This document shows, one piece after another, positions 23,596 through 36,000 of a DNA stretch of 64,000 nt (position 1 is its first letter; every line of letters starts with the position of its first letter). Source of the stretch: Heliocidaris tuberculata (lineage: Eukaryota > Echinodermata > Echinoidea > Camarodonta > Echinometridae); the NCBI GenBank assembly GCA_025618425.1, contig CM046847.1, positions 5,114,759 through 5,178,758 of the forward strand, given 5' to 3'. Position numbers and translations under genes: made by a program. The notes beneath the pieces were generated by a model. That model was not told where the DNA came from, searched no databases, and saw only the letters and a list, made by a program, of their open reading frames with translations.

Positions 23596-23964
23596 ATCGG
23601 AGAAGAGGTTCTATCTACAACACATTTTAGCCTTAGATAAAAACAAAGTGAACACTCTGTTTTTATCTTTTTGTTTGATTTTTTTCACATTGTATTTCTA
23701 TTTCTTATCATCATCATAATCATTATGTGACGGCCGCAGTCAAGATGGAATTCACTCTTCGACGCCACTCGCTCTTTTCTGTCATGATCTTAAGAATATC
23801 TTCTATCTCAAAGAGTGTGTGCAGTTATGCCAAAGAAGTTTTGGGGGCGTTGGTTCCTGTTTGGGGAGGGCATCCTCCAGCAGATGACGTCTGACAGAAC
23901 CTAGTCTTACTATTTCTTAACTCACACCATCATAATTATAAGTGTATGATATAGGTTCTTCAGG

Positions 23965-24369
23965 CCAATTTCATTTTAGTCACCCAAATTCCTTTTTCGT
24001 GCATTCAAATTAACGCAAATATCGCTCTCGGACGAATTCCGTAATTCAAATTAAGAATCCGAGCATTTCAGACTGACCCCTTGATTTCATTATTTTTCCC
24101 AATTTTGCCATATGAATTAAACTGAATGCGCGAATTAGCAAATTGGTTGCCTACAAATGAAACTGAATGCCGGTATCAACCTCATCAAGCCGACCGTGTT
24201 AACGTGTACGAATTCGCAAATTGAATGCCCGTATCTGAATTTGGTTGACTGGCTGTTGAATTTAAATGCTTGGATTCTTAATTTGAATTACGGAATTCGT
24301 CCGAGGGCGACATTTGCGTTAATATGAATGCACGAAAAGGGAATTTGAGTGACCAAATGATGAAATTGG
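23965..24369. mobile_element. 405-bp inverted-repeat element, copy A only
   Basis: The arms are about 110 bp. The left begins CCAATTTCATTTTAGTCACC and the right is its near reverse complement. GGACGAATTCCGTAATTCAA is identical in both arms. The interior repeats AACTGAATGC-like motifs, similar in style to the arms of the 3872-6455 element. It is missing from the equivalent part of copy B (about 37640-37660). Confidence 0.75.
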
Positions 24370-25150
24370 GTTTTTCTTAACTAAATGCATGGTTGGTAAC
24401 TTGGTCGTTGTTAATATTAGCGTCTTTAGTTTTCATATATATTAGCATCTTTCGTTTTTTTAAATATTATATTAGCATCCTTTATTCCAGATCATTGTTA
24501 ATGGAACGCTTTGGATTTGTAAAATGTATTTTTTCCATATTAAAAACCATTATGTCATTACAGTATAGCTTGTTGGTGTAGGAGATAAACAATGCTCTCA
24601 AATATTTCTAACTTATCTTGCACATAAAAGTCTTTTAGAAGCTCTAATATTGTAAAATTTACATATTATTGTAGAATTTCTTTAAACTGTCAGTTACTTT
24701 CATTCCTTAGTTAAACTAAATTAGATTTACATATCATAACTGAGAATTGAAAGGAGTATAGCCTTTGATTTTTTCGATAATCTTTTTGTGGTATGACCCA
24801 ACATTAAATGAATGTGTTCTGGTAGAGGTGTTCCTATGTAGAGCTATTGCGGTGTAGTAAATGATTCTATGGACGATACATCACATAGTACATAATACTT
24901 AAATCAAACTGTTATCATTATTGTTATGGACATCTAAATATATATTTTTTTTAATTATTGAGGTGTAGCGGTGTAGGTACATGTAAACAAATTTTCATAC
25001 ATCATTTTCCTGGGTGAAACATTATATTTGGCTAATACTGGTGTTTAAAAAACAAGAAAGAAGGGCACATTTTTCAGCACCCACCCCCTGGGTAGCGCGC
25101 TTCGCGTGCTCATATAACCGCCCCCTCTAAAATTAAATTCTGGCTACGCG

Positions 25151-26812
25151 ATTCAAGATTCAAGATTCAAGATTCATTTATTTTTCGATACCAATTCATA
25201 AATCATATAAAGTATTTACATTGTAGAAGAAACTCATCATTCAAACATAACGCAAATGAACTTTGTTTTACATATTGTTTTCTAAAATAAATATTATAAC
25301 AGAGAGAGGTGTACACACGTTTCAATTGTTTCTTGATAATAATAATCATCGAAAAGGTAACGAAAGGGAACTAGCAAAGAAGCGGATCTTGTAAATAGCA
25401 TGTTCCCAATTAAAAATCATTATAATTATATACATGATTTAAAAATCTGTTCGTTGGTTTGTTTGTTTTGTTTTGTTTTTACATATAGTATACGTTAACT
25501 AACTTAATTAATAAACACACAAAGGCTCACCTAAATGAAGAAGCAGATGGGGAGGGACAGGTTGATAGAGAAAAAGAGATGAAATCAGGAAAGGGAGTAA
25601 GAGAGGGGGAATAAATTTTTTTTTTTTAAACATAAAACATAAAATAAAGAGGGGGATCAGGATCAAACTTCCGCGTGTGGCTTGTATCCGGGATATTTTT
25701 GGAGGGTTGGCTTTTCCTTGAATGTTAGATGTTTTAATTTTCTTTTAAACGTATGATTATTAGGAGTTTCAATAATATTTTGGGGAAGGGAATTCCGAAG
25801 TTTAGGTCCAGTTATTGTGAAAATTTTATTGGCAAAGAGGGTTCTTGTTCGCGGCAGGCGATAGCGGCTACAGCCTGTCTGGTAGGGTAAGAGTAATGTT
25901 TATTATTGGATGTAAACATAGAGTAAAGTAAATAAGGTTCGTACGACTTTAACTTGTGCATAAACAAGCCTAACTGTAATTCGGTAATTTTGAGGATTTT
26001 GTGTTGATGGAAGAGAGTATTCGTGTGAGAGCGATAACTAGTATGACATACGACTCTTAGTGCTTTTTTCTGGAGTAAAAGTATACGCTCTAAAATGTGC
26101 CTTTGCAGAGTTGCCCCAAGCTACGATCCCATAAGTAATGTGTGGAAGTACCAGTGTGGAGTATAATGTGAGTAGTGTGTGTGGAGGAAAAGTGTTACTA
26201 AGTTTATTGATTATGCCAATATTTCTCGAAATTATACTACATATCTTATCGATTTGGGGTTTCCATGTAAGCTTTTCGTCAATTACTAATCCAAGAAATT
26301 TCATGTTATTCACTCTATCGATGTTAGTGTTGTTAAGTATGATTTGTCCTGGGAGGTTTTTTAATGAATTGCTAAATAACATATAACTGGCCTTTTGTAG
26401 GTTCAGTTAAAGCTTGTTTGCTTTAATCCAGTCTGCAACTAGGTTTAACTCGTTATTTACAGTTTTAAGTAGATATTCCGGATTGCGATGAGAAAAAAAT
26501 AGATTAGAATCATCTGCGAATAATATGAATGATAAAAGGTTTGAGGATTTGTGGAAGTCATTTATATATATTAAGAAAAGTAAGGGACCTAAGAGTGAAC
26601 CTTGTGGTACTCCACAATTTACCTTTTCTGTTTTGGAAGAGTGGTTATTAACGTGTACAACTTGCTTCATATTTTGAAGGTAGTTTCTAAACCACTCCAA
26701 GGCCTTCCCTCTCATCCCACAGTTATTTAGCTTATAAAGCAGGATGCTGTGGTCAATAGTGTCGAAAGCCTTGGAGAGGTCTAGAAACACTCCGACAGTG
26801 TGGAGAAAATTG
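25151..26812 (-). mobile_element. 5'-truncated CR1/Jockey-type non-LTR retrotransposon
   Basis: Minus-strand element. Its 3' end is a short ATTCAAG repeat (25151-25176 on + strand), a common LINE tail type. A roughly 500 bp 3' UTR precedes the reverse-transcriptase frame. The 5' end is cut within the RT domain, exactly where the inverted-repeat element at 26813 begins. It lies between the two P450 units. Confidence 0.85.
25663..26808 (-). pseudogene. Reverse transcriptase remnant (LINE ORF2, C-terminal part)
   Basis: Visible RT blocks, in order from 26808 downward: FLDLSKAFDTIDH (catalytic Asp), GVPQGSLLGPLLFLIYIND, the FADD active-site box, and FLGLVIDEKLTW in the thumb region. The frame is broken by an in-frame stop near 26407 and a frameshift near 26100. 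The last segment ends at a TGA at 25663-25665. No endonuclease domain is present because of 5' truncation. Not functional. Confidence 0.9.
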
Positions 26813-28330
26813 TCCACTTTCAAGGAAATTTCTTTTGGGTAAAAATAAGGAACTTTGAAAGTGTCAAGGACATTATTTAGAAAGTTAAACAATTCAAGGA
26901 AATTCAAGGAAAAATTGAAGAAACATCCAGGAAATTCAAAGAAAATCAAAGTTCAGGAAATACTGAAAAGTGAAAATTAAAGTAAAATATGGAAAATAAA
27001 GCATGATTGCAGAATGATTAATAAATGAAATTTTGGACACAATATTCAGTTACTGGTAGTCTGATCCATAATAATAATAATAACATAATAACGGGGGATA
27101 ACACTAATATTGTTAATCATAATGATAACTAGGAAGAAGGCGTAGAAAATTGTATTCGAAAATCATTTTTGCTCGTGATTTTTGTGCTGTTTTAAAAAAC
27201 ACAGATACAAACAAGGACCAAAGCAGTGGCGTAACTGGACCTTGGCTTGTGGGGGGGGGGGGCACATCTGAGACAAAATCCTTTTCCAGGACATAATTTG
27301 AGTCGGAAGGGTTCGGGGGGGGGGGGTAAGGATCGGATGTACCTTTAAAGGGCAGAAAGCACATTGTTATAGGTCCTCCAAAAAGAAAAAGATCCTACAA
27401 AGTTATACATTTTGAAAAATTTACATTTTAGTCATTTTGTGTGCTGGAGAGAATAGGAAAGTTGACTGCCGCTACATCACAGTGACTACCGATTCGGCTA
27501 ATTTGAAATTCCCTTATATATATTGTGAGTACAACTTTTAAAAAATCACACCTTTCTTATCGCTTGCCCGATTTTGTTCAAATTTTCACCATTTTGCTTC
27601 TCTGATTATTCTGCTTTCACACAAATCAAATTATTACATAAAAGTTGCATTTCCCTTTAACCGACATATTCATAATTCGCAATATGTGCTTTTGAATTCA
27701 TTTTATTTCTCGTCTCGTAGATATTTGGGAGCGAAGTTAGTGAGCAAAAAATTTGGCCTTATGACGTTTTGATTGAAGTGTTTGGACAGGTTTGATTCTT
27801 TATCATGAATAAACTAATGATTTATATGTTTGTATGTTATTACTTCGAAATAATTGCTCCATAATGATTGAAAGAATCAGTCATTTTATTTTCATGGTTG
27901 AAAATCTGTCGGGAGGGGGAGGGACAAGGGGAGCAATTTACCCCCCCCCCCCTTCAGATACGTTAGAGGACTTGTTTGTAGATCCTCACCGACTTCATGT
28001 CACACACATGGTTCTCAAGACAAGACGTGATCAGACCATAATATAGAGTCTAGTTATAGTTCTACTCGTAAACTCTATGGATCAGACTACCGGTAACTGA
28101 ATATTGTGTCCAAAATTTCATTTATTCATTCTACAATCATGCTTTATTTTCCATATTTTACTTTAATTTTCACTTTTCAGTATTTCCTTAACTTTGATTT
28201 TCTTTGATTTTCCTGGATGTTTCTTCAATTTTTCCTTGAATTTCCTTGAATTTTTCAACTTCCTTTAATAATGTCCTTGACACTTTCAAAGTTCCTTGTT
28301 ATCCCCAAAAGAAATTTCCTTGAAAGTGGA
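26813..28330. mobile_element. DNA element with ~250-bp terminal inverted repeats
   Basis: TCCACTTTCAAGGAAATTTC at the left is matched by the reverse complement at the right. The two arms (26813-27066 and 28078-28330) are complementary throughout with few changes. The 1 kb interior contains G and C runs and no transposase frame. No target duplication was identified. Confidence 0.8.
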
Positions 28331-28780
28331 AGCCCTGGTTTGATATCAAACAAATCTGTGTGTCCTGTGTAGAACCATTATAGGCCAACCGTCCGCTTCG
28401 ATGGTGCCTTTAGTTTCGGCGAAGTTCACGCGCTTGCGCACTTAGGTCTTACAGCTTATCTTATGAATAATTCATGAGAATTTGCGTTTAACATGTGTGG
28501 AAAAAAATTCGTAGCCAGCCCTCGTAAATGCTCCGATGAACATGTTTTGAGATAGACTTGACCTTATACAATTGCTGTATTTCTGTGACCTAGTGATGAA
28601 CTTAACTGTGACATGCATTGTGCTATTCAGTGCAGACAACGTGCATTCGAATAATACGTATAATATACACACAGTATTGTGGTCTTTTTAAACGGGTCCT
28701 CTCTACTTCTTAGAGCTCGCTTAGTTGAAAAGTTATCAAACAAGGCTTCCAAAGCGATTTGCTTCCTTTGAGATCAAGTC

Positions 28781-31700
28781 ATGGAAACTGATAAGGATAA
28801 TAGTTTTATTTCCCTCGAAAATTATACGCTTGACAGTCAGGATGTCATCATTTTTGCGACAGTTCTCCTTTTCGTCCGGTGGCTTCTCCTATCCAAACGA
28901 TCCTACAACAGACGCATTAACCATGTCAACCAGTCTGCCCCTTCTTTACCATATCCACAAGGCCTACCTTTCTTTGGAAACATGTTCAGCTTCCGTACTG
29001 ACATGAGAGGCATCCTTCGCAAATGGACCAATGAAATCGGGGGTCTTTTCCGACTTCGAATCGGACCGAAGATGGATATTGTTGTGATCAGTGATGTCGA
29101 TGCGATGCAGGAAGCGTTTGTTGATCAAGCTGACGCGTTCTCGGATCGTACTCCTGCGCCATTGCTAGACGTTGCCATGGGCAAAGGAGGTAACTCTTTT
29201 TGAAAACTCTCTCTTCCGTCATTCTTGAACATAACATTTACAGGTTTTCAAACAGCCTTGAATTGAACGAAATTATATTAGAGTAGTATTAAACTAATTT
29301 GGCAACCGTAGCTCAAAATGTACAAAAGATATCCATGCTAGTTCCCTTGACCCAGCCAAACAACTCCAAACTTAAAGGGATACTTTGGTAGGCCTGCATG
29401 GGCGATTTCCGATGAGAGAGGAAAATATACTCGGAGCTTCGTGTCACTTCGATACAAGGACTTCCATCGCACGTGCTAAAATATGTGATTCATATTGGAC
29501 CACCTCTGAGATAAGACTGGCTTGTGTTTTAAATTTCGCGCGGTGGGAAAGTAATCAAACATATGGAAAAGTAATTACAGAGCCAGCTCTCTGGTAGAGC
29601 CTGGGATTAGTTACGTAATCGTGGCGACAACGAGTCGCGGCAGGGCAGTGCAGAAGCGATGGCTAGACTAATCAACCAGAAGTTAACCGTGTTTTGTATT
29701 TGGAAATATTTCAGCATTACACTAAACTTGTTTGGGGGAACGAGGTTACAACCAGTTACAAGACTAAAGAGCCCGGGACTGGTTAAACCCGAAGTATTCG
29801 CCGAGCTCCAGTTCGGTCAACTTCGTGCCGTCCGATCATTTATGACCTTAGTCCGACGGCCTCGCACAACGGGCGTGCTATGTGTACAAGTAAACGAGCC
29901 TTTTGCAAATTCCGCACGATTTCATTTCCCCATGAGTTCTCATTAGACTGCCCCTTTAAACATGCATAATTATTATGCCATTCTACAGGAATAACAAAAA
30001 ATACCCAGTATAAAAAGTAAGGAAACTCGACTTTGATCAATTATATTTCTTTAAAAATATAACAATATAGGTCATATTGAGTATCATTTTAAAGCTTGGA
30101 TAATTCCCTATCAAACCATAACATACTTGATATGATTTGATAAATGGGACATGTGCAGGCGGCGTAAATAAGGGGAAGGGTCAATAAGGAAATGTTGTAA
30201 AATGAGCGACATTTTGACTTTGGGTATACTTGATGATGTTCGTACAAATTGTTTGGGAATTTGAATCCATAATCTTTCGCTAAGTAAACCTCAATTTCAA
30301 AAGACGTCTGAACATTTTCAAAAACAGAAGGGGTTATTTTTATTCTTTTGTTAATAATATTGGATGGGGGGGGGGAGATATCCAACATTCAAAGTCATCT
30401 GAACACAATAACATAACGAGGAAAATTTTCTTTGTGTTAATGATTGCATTAGTGGGCTCTACAAGGACATTCTTATCGGTAAAGATTCTTTGCTGTATTT
30501 CATTAATTTCATAAAACCTTGTAGTGAGTGATTGTCCACTAACTGGTTACTGTCTTCCAACTGCATCATGACAAGAATGACAGATCTTGATAGGGCCCGT
30601 GCCATTGGACAGATTGAAGGTCACTCACTCACTCACTCACTACAAGGCATTTAATGAAATTAATGATATACAGCAATTTTCAGCAATGAGAATGACCCCA
30701 ATAATCCAATCATTAACACAAGAAAGAAAATTGTCCCCGTTGTGTTATTGTTTTCAGATGACTTTGACTGTTGGATATCCTCCCCCCCCCCCCCCCTCCA
30801 TCCAATAATTAACAAAAGAATAAAAATAACCCCTTTTGTGTTTGCAATGTTCAGATGTCTTATAAAATTGATGTCTACTTGGCGACTGATTATGAATTCA
30901 AATCCTCAAACAATTTGTACGAACATCATCAAGTATACCCAAAGCCAAAATATTGCCCATTTTCCAATATTTCCTTTTTTACCCTTCCCTTCATTTACGC
31001 CGCCCGCACACGCCCCATTCAGCAAACCATATCATGTATGTTATGGTTTGATAGGGAATTATCCAAGCTTTAAACCGATACTCAATACGACCTACATGTA
31101 TATTGTTCTCATTTTAAAGAAATATAATCGATCAAAATGGAGTTTCCTTACTTTTTGTGCTGGGTACATATATAGACACGAAATCCTCCCATGCATTTCT
31201 TCGGCTGGTACGTACAACTTTTCGAAACGTGAACCGGTTTGTCCCGAAGGAATCATAGATTTACGCTAATCATCTTAGCTGATCTTGCCGTAAGTGATGG
31301 CGTCGTCAGGCAGTAGTCGGTAGCACTTCTCAGCTGAGGTTCCTAGCTGGGTAGCGCCATATTGTAACAATGGTAACTATAGGTTTGTTCGTGTGCAACG
31401 CTTACGCATCATTATCATCATCATCGTCGTCATCATCATCGTTGGAACCATTGGCGGAAATATGCAGGAAATTCTTTTCATCGGGGGGGGGGGGGGTGGT
31501 ATTCTAACAAAAGGTTGCCGCCCCCCCCCCCTACCCCCGATGAATAGAATTGCGTAACACTGATTGGAACCAAACGTACTGTCCACGGATAACTCGCATT
31601 CGTGCGGCGTATGCAAGCTGTCACTTGCTCAGTGAGATTTTTGAAGGCGCCCTCGATCTAGCAACCCGATGACGCCATCACTTTAAGAGCTTAAATATGT

Positions 31701-32167
31701 CAACCAAATTTTGCTATCATTTCCTGTCTCTCGTCTCTTCCAAAGGCAGCTCATTCTTTGCGTCTGGTAACAAGTGGAAGAATCTCCGGCGGTTCGGGCA
31801 CAGAGCCTTGAGAGTTTTCGGACTTGGTCAAAGGAGTATGGAGAACAGAGTCATAGAAGAAGGGCGAATTCTTTTACAGACGTGTGAGATGAAGGAAGGG
31901 TGCCCATTCAATCCTAAACTGCTTATTACAAAAGCAGTTGGCAACATCGTCACAAGGTATTACCTCTGATAGTTAGCTGATCGTAAGTAAACCTTCGTAA
32001 TCAGTTGTTGATTCCCGTATAGGCAGATCCATCTTAGGGTAGCCATAACGCCTCTACTGAGGAAGAAAAAAATAGGGATTTAAAAAGTTTTTCAGGGCAA
32101 AAAAGAAAACTTTGTTTTCCTGGAGTTGAACCCATGGAGAGCCATGACAATGTACAGTCTCACAATC

Positions 32168-32207
<40 letters not shown>

Positions 32208-32983
32208 GTTTTGGGCTTGGATTTCGATTCGACTACGGCGATCCGGTCTTTGCAAAACTCATCAGTGATTTCGGGCAAGTCTCAACAAGTTTTTCATTTT
32301 CGTCATTCGGGAATATTTTCCCGCTCCTCTACTACACTCCACTGTACACCAACTTTCGACGCCCCATTCAGGATATTTTTACGTACATCAAGTCAGTCGT
32401 CAAAGAACACCGACAAAGTTTCGATCCCCTCGACGTCCGAGACATTGTCGACCTCCGATTGGCTGAGATAAAACAGCGGCGTGATCAAAATGGGATGGGT
32501 GCGATTGAAGAGGACTCGGAATGGAAGCTCATATTTGAACTTTATGGTGCAGGCATGGCAACAACAAGTGAGACCTTACAATGGGCAATACTCATAGTGG
32601 CACAACACCCACAACTTATGCAACAGGTAAAATTCAGAGTATGCATGGTGACAAATAGAGGGGGAAAACTCTATACGAAATAATATATACAAACAGCATT
32701 GGTAAAGTTCTTGTAGCGTTTTAGGTCTTTCAACCTCTGGGTTTCCTTTTTATTTTATTGACTCACACGACATATTTATATATATATACACCCATGTACG
32801 GTGTATTTGGGAGACACTTTTTGTCTTATTTCTTTGTCCTCGTGTCTCCCTAATACACCTCGTGTCTCCCTCATACACCAGTCCCTATTATGACGGAATA
32901 AACCTCATTGTTGTGTGTCTCCCTAATACACAATCCAGTGAAATATATTTACATATATATGTACACACACACACATACACACT

Positions 32984-33014
<31 letters not shown>

Positions 33015-36000
33015 GTACATATGTACATATGTATGTATATACGTATACTAGGTGTTAAAAAAACAGTGGACACTTTTGATCGTTTATACCTCGTATCGGA
33101 CTGAGGTTTTTACATTGTAAAGTTGAAGGATGTAAAATTTATTGGGAGCAAGTTTTATGACATTTCTCAGAATAATTTTCTTTAAATATTGCTCTGAATA
33201 TTTCAGTAGATTCTGCTCTTTTTGAAAAATCAAAGCCACAAAATCTGTGTATCAGTAATTAATTTAGAACACAACAATTGCCATTGTGTGTTGCAGTTGT
33301 CATTTCTGCTAACCTGCTGCTGTCCAGTGTCATTAATGATTCATGACTCTGGGTTAAAAAGGTGATCTGGAATTTCAACTGCAGTACACAATAGTGTATC
33401 CAGATTTATTTATGCAGATTTCTTCTTTGAGCACCTAGTGACGAGCTATTCATTAACCTGCTTTTTATAAATGAGCCTCAATGCTTGGAATCCAGTTTGC
33501 ATACATTACTTGTTTCTATGTCTGGCAAGACTCCGGCAAGCTTTTAGATTGTCAAGAACAACCTTTGTTTGAAAGGTATGATAGAATTTGCATACATTAC
33601 CGAAACGGTATATTGCAGCTCTTGGGGGCCGGGGGGGGGGGGGGGGCTCTGGGGACCAAACCCGCTGGCTTCGTTCGAGCTGACAAGATTTTCGTGAATG
33701 ACATGGATGGTCTAAGTAACTTAAAGGGGTCAAATCTCATATGTAAAATGGGGTGACTATTTTGGGGCAGGCCCCGGGCCTAATTGTTATTTGCTGGCGC
33801 TGTAGAGCCATGAATTAGGACACCATAAATCATCTGAAACAGCTAGCCTATTTTTCCTAATTGCTGAGTTACTTAAAATGTCTGATTCAGGGTATGGATC
33901 TTCTTGATCGAAAACAACCTAGGGAGGAATTGTGGTTATAAGCCAGTTCGTAGATACAATCTGAGCATGAGCAGATAAAGGTCATTGGTACCCGAATTGT
34001 AAAACCCACTGAGACGGGTACTGGATACATGCTCATGATAGTCATGTAATCATTATTTATGTATTTATCAGAGGGACATTCTTTGATACACAGCTGGAAG
34101 TATTCTTCTACAGTGGGCTGACAAAAGGTATTCATGAATCACCTTCACCCTTTTGGGCAGTGACTATTCTAAAAGGCACAAAGTAGGATATCTCTATGTG
34201 CAAAAGATATGTGGATTTTGGGGGGTCATTTGTAGCCAAGCTAACTCCGAACTGGTCTATTAGAACAGCCGCAAACGTTCTACGTATAGCGACAACAACA
34301 AAAAACAAAACAACTCTGGGTTGACAACGAACTACAATCAATGGAATGCCTGTGATACGGACAGTTTGTAAATGCTATAAATCATTCTCATCATAGATTT
34401 ACAATATTGACACTCTAGTTGTACAGATTTACAGTTTATGTACAAATGATCTTCCTCAGTGTAGTCATAGGCACATTGACAATGTCTCCCCCCCCCCCCC
34501 CCCCCATTCAATCGGATATAGATACAAAAGGAGATTGATGACGTCATCGGTGAAGGGCGATCGCCCAAACTTGCGGACCAGGCTGCAATGCCCCTCACTG
34601 AAGCAACACTTATGGAAATATCTCGATTTCGCCCGGTTGCCCCTTTGGGAGCGCCTCGCTACACGACTAGAGACGCCATTGTACAGGGGTACCATATCCC
34701 CAAGGATACCAGTAAGTACACATTAGAACTGCAATGACCAGGGGACGTCAAAGTTCTTCCACAATGCCCCCTTTCATTCGGAAAACGTCCTCCATATTCC
34801 ATTTTCATATACCTCTGTTCCGTGGCTGATTCAAAATGTTTTCATGTCATTATGTTCACCAAACTATGATTCCAGGGCCCCATATTATAAAGAGTTGCTT
34901 TTGATTGCATCTTAAAATTAATCACAACTGTGTGCTTAAGATATAGAAATTGCGAATCAATAGACCGGTTCGGTAATGTATTCAAATTTCATACATACCT
35001 TTCAAACAAAGGTTGTTCTTGACAACCTGAAAGCTTGCCCGAGGCTTGCCGGACATAGCCAATTAGCAACGAGTAATGTATGTAAACTGGATTTCAAGCA
35101 TTGATTGAGGCTCATTTATAGAAAGCAGGTTAATGGAATAGCTTGTCACTAGGTGCTCAGAGAAGAAATGTGCATAAATTTGTATACTTTACAGAACCGG
35201 TCTATTGCAAATATCTACAGTTAAATTTATCTTAGTTTTGGTTGAATATACGAAGACAGTATTAACCTCTCCTTTGCCAATGTTTGCCATTACATGTAGG
35301 TTTACGAACAGTTAATATGAATAACCTTTCAAGATTCAGATTTAGGGTTTTACCTTTTCTAAAATTTAGTTTTAATTGTCTTCTGTAGAAACATCCTCAC
35401 AGTGTATGTACCTGTTTCTGTTTGAGGAAGAAACAAATTAATTTAGGCCAAAAATGAAAAATTGCTTTTCGAGTATTTCTTAATCGTAAAGAATTTTCTG
35501 CCAACCTATTGGCATTTTTTAATACAAAAATTAATGTTCTTTTGTTCATAATTACACATTTCTGAGGGTGTAACGGCTATGTTACTGTCATTTTATAATA
35601 AAGGTCAACGTTCTCTAATTGCACTTGTAATCGTTGTCATCATTTTATTTTTTTAGGCCCGAATTCACAAAGGAGGTTTGGTTTAAACCATGGCTTAAAC
35701 CCCCTCCTGGGGTTCTTAAGCGTACGTGCGCACGGAATCCGATCCAATCATGTTTTCTTTGAGCGCGCGCATGGGCAATGTGCGCTTATTTACGCTTATT
35801 TTAGTACGCTTACGAAGGTTTAAAACTTACCCATGGTTTAAACCTCCTTTGTGATTTCGGGCCTTAATGTCTAAACTGACACTCTAATCAACAGGTTTAA
35901 TTTCATTATTATCTTGATTTTTTAATTTTTTTTCATTAGTCATAATTTTATTTAGAGTTCTCCACACGTTCTCCAATTCAGCAATATGAATGTTTTATTC

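Larger units (their letters stand above)
16593..25075 (+). repeat. Tandem duplication unit, copy A (P450 gene plus flanks)
   Basis: Sequence from AGCCAGCCCTCGTAAATG onward matches 28513 onward in the same order: 5' flank, all six exons, parts of every intron, 3' UTR and about 1.4 kb downstream. Copies differ mainly by transposon insertions. Copy-A-specific insertions are 20534-21246 and 23965-24369. The copy A unit ends near 25075, where the two sequences diverge. Confidence 0.9.
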
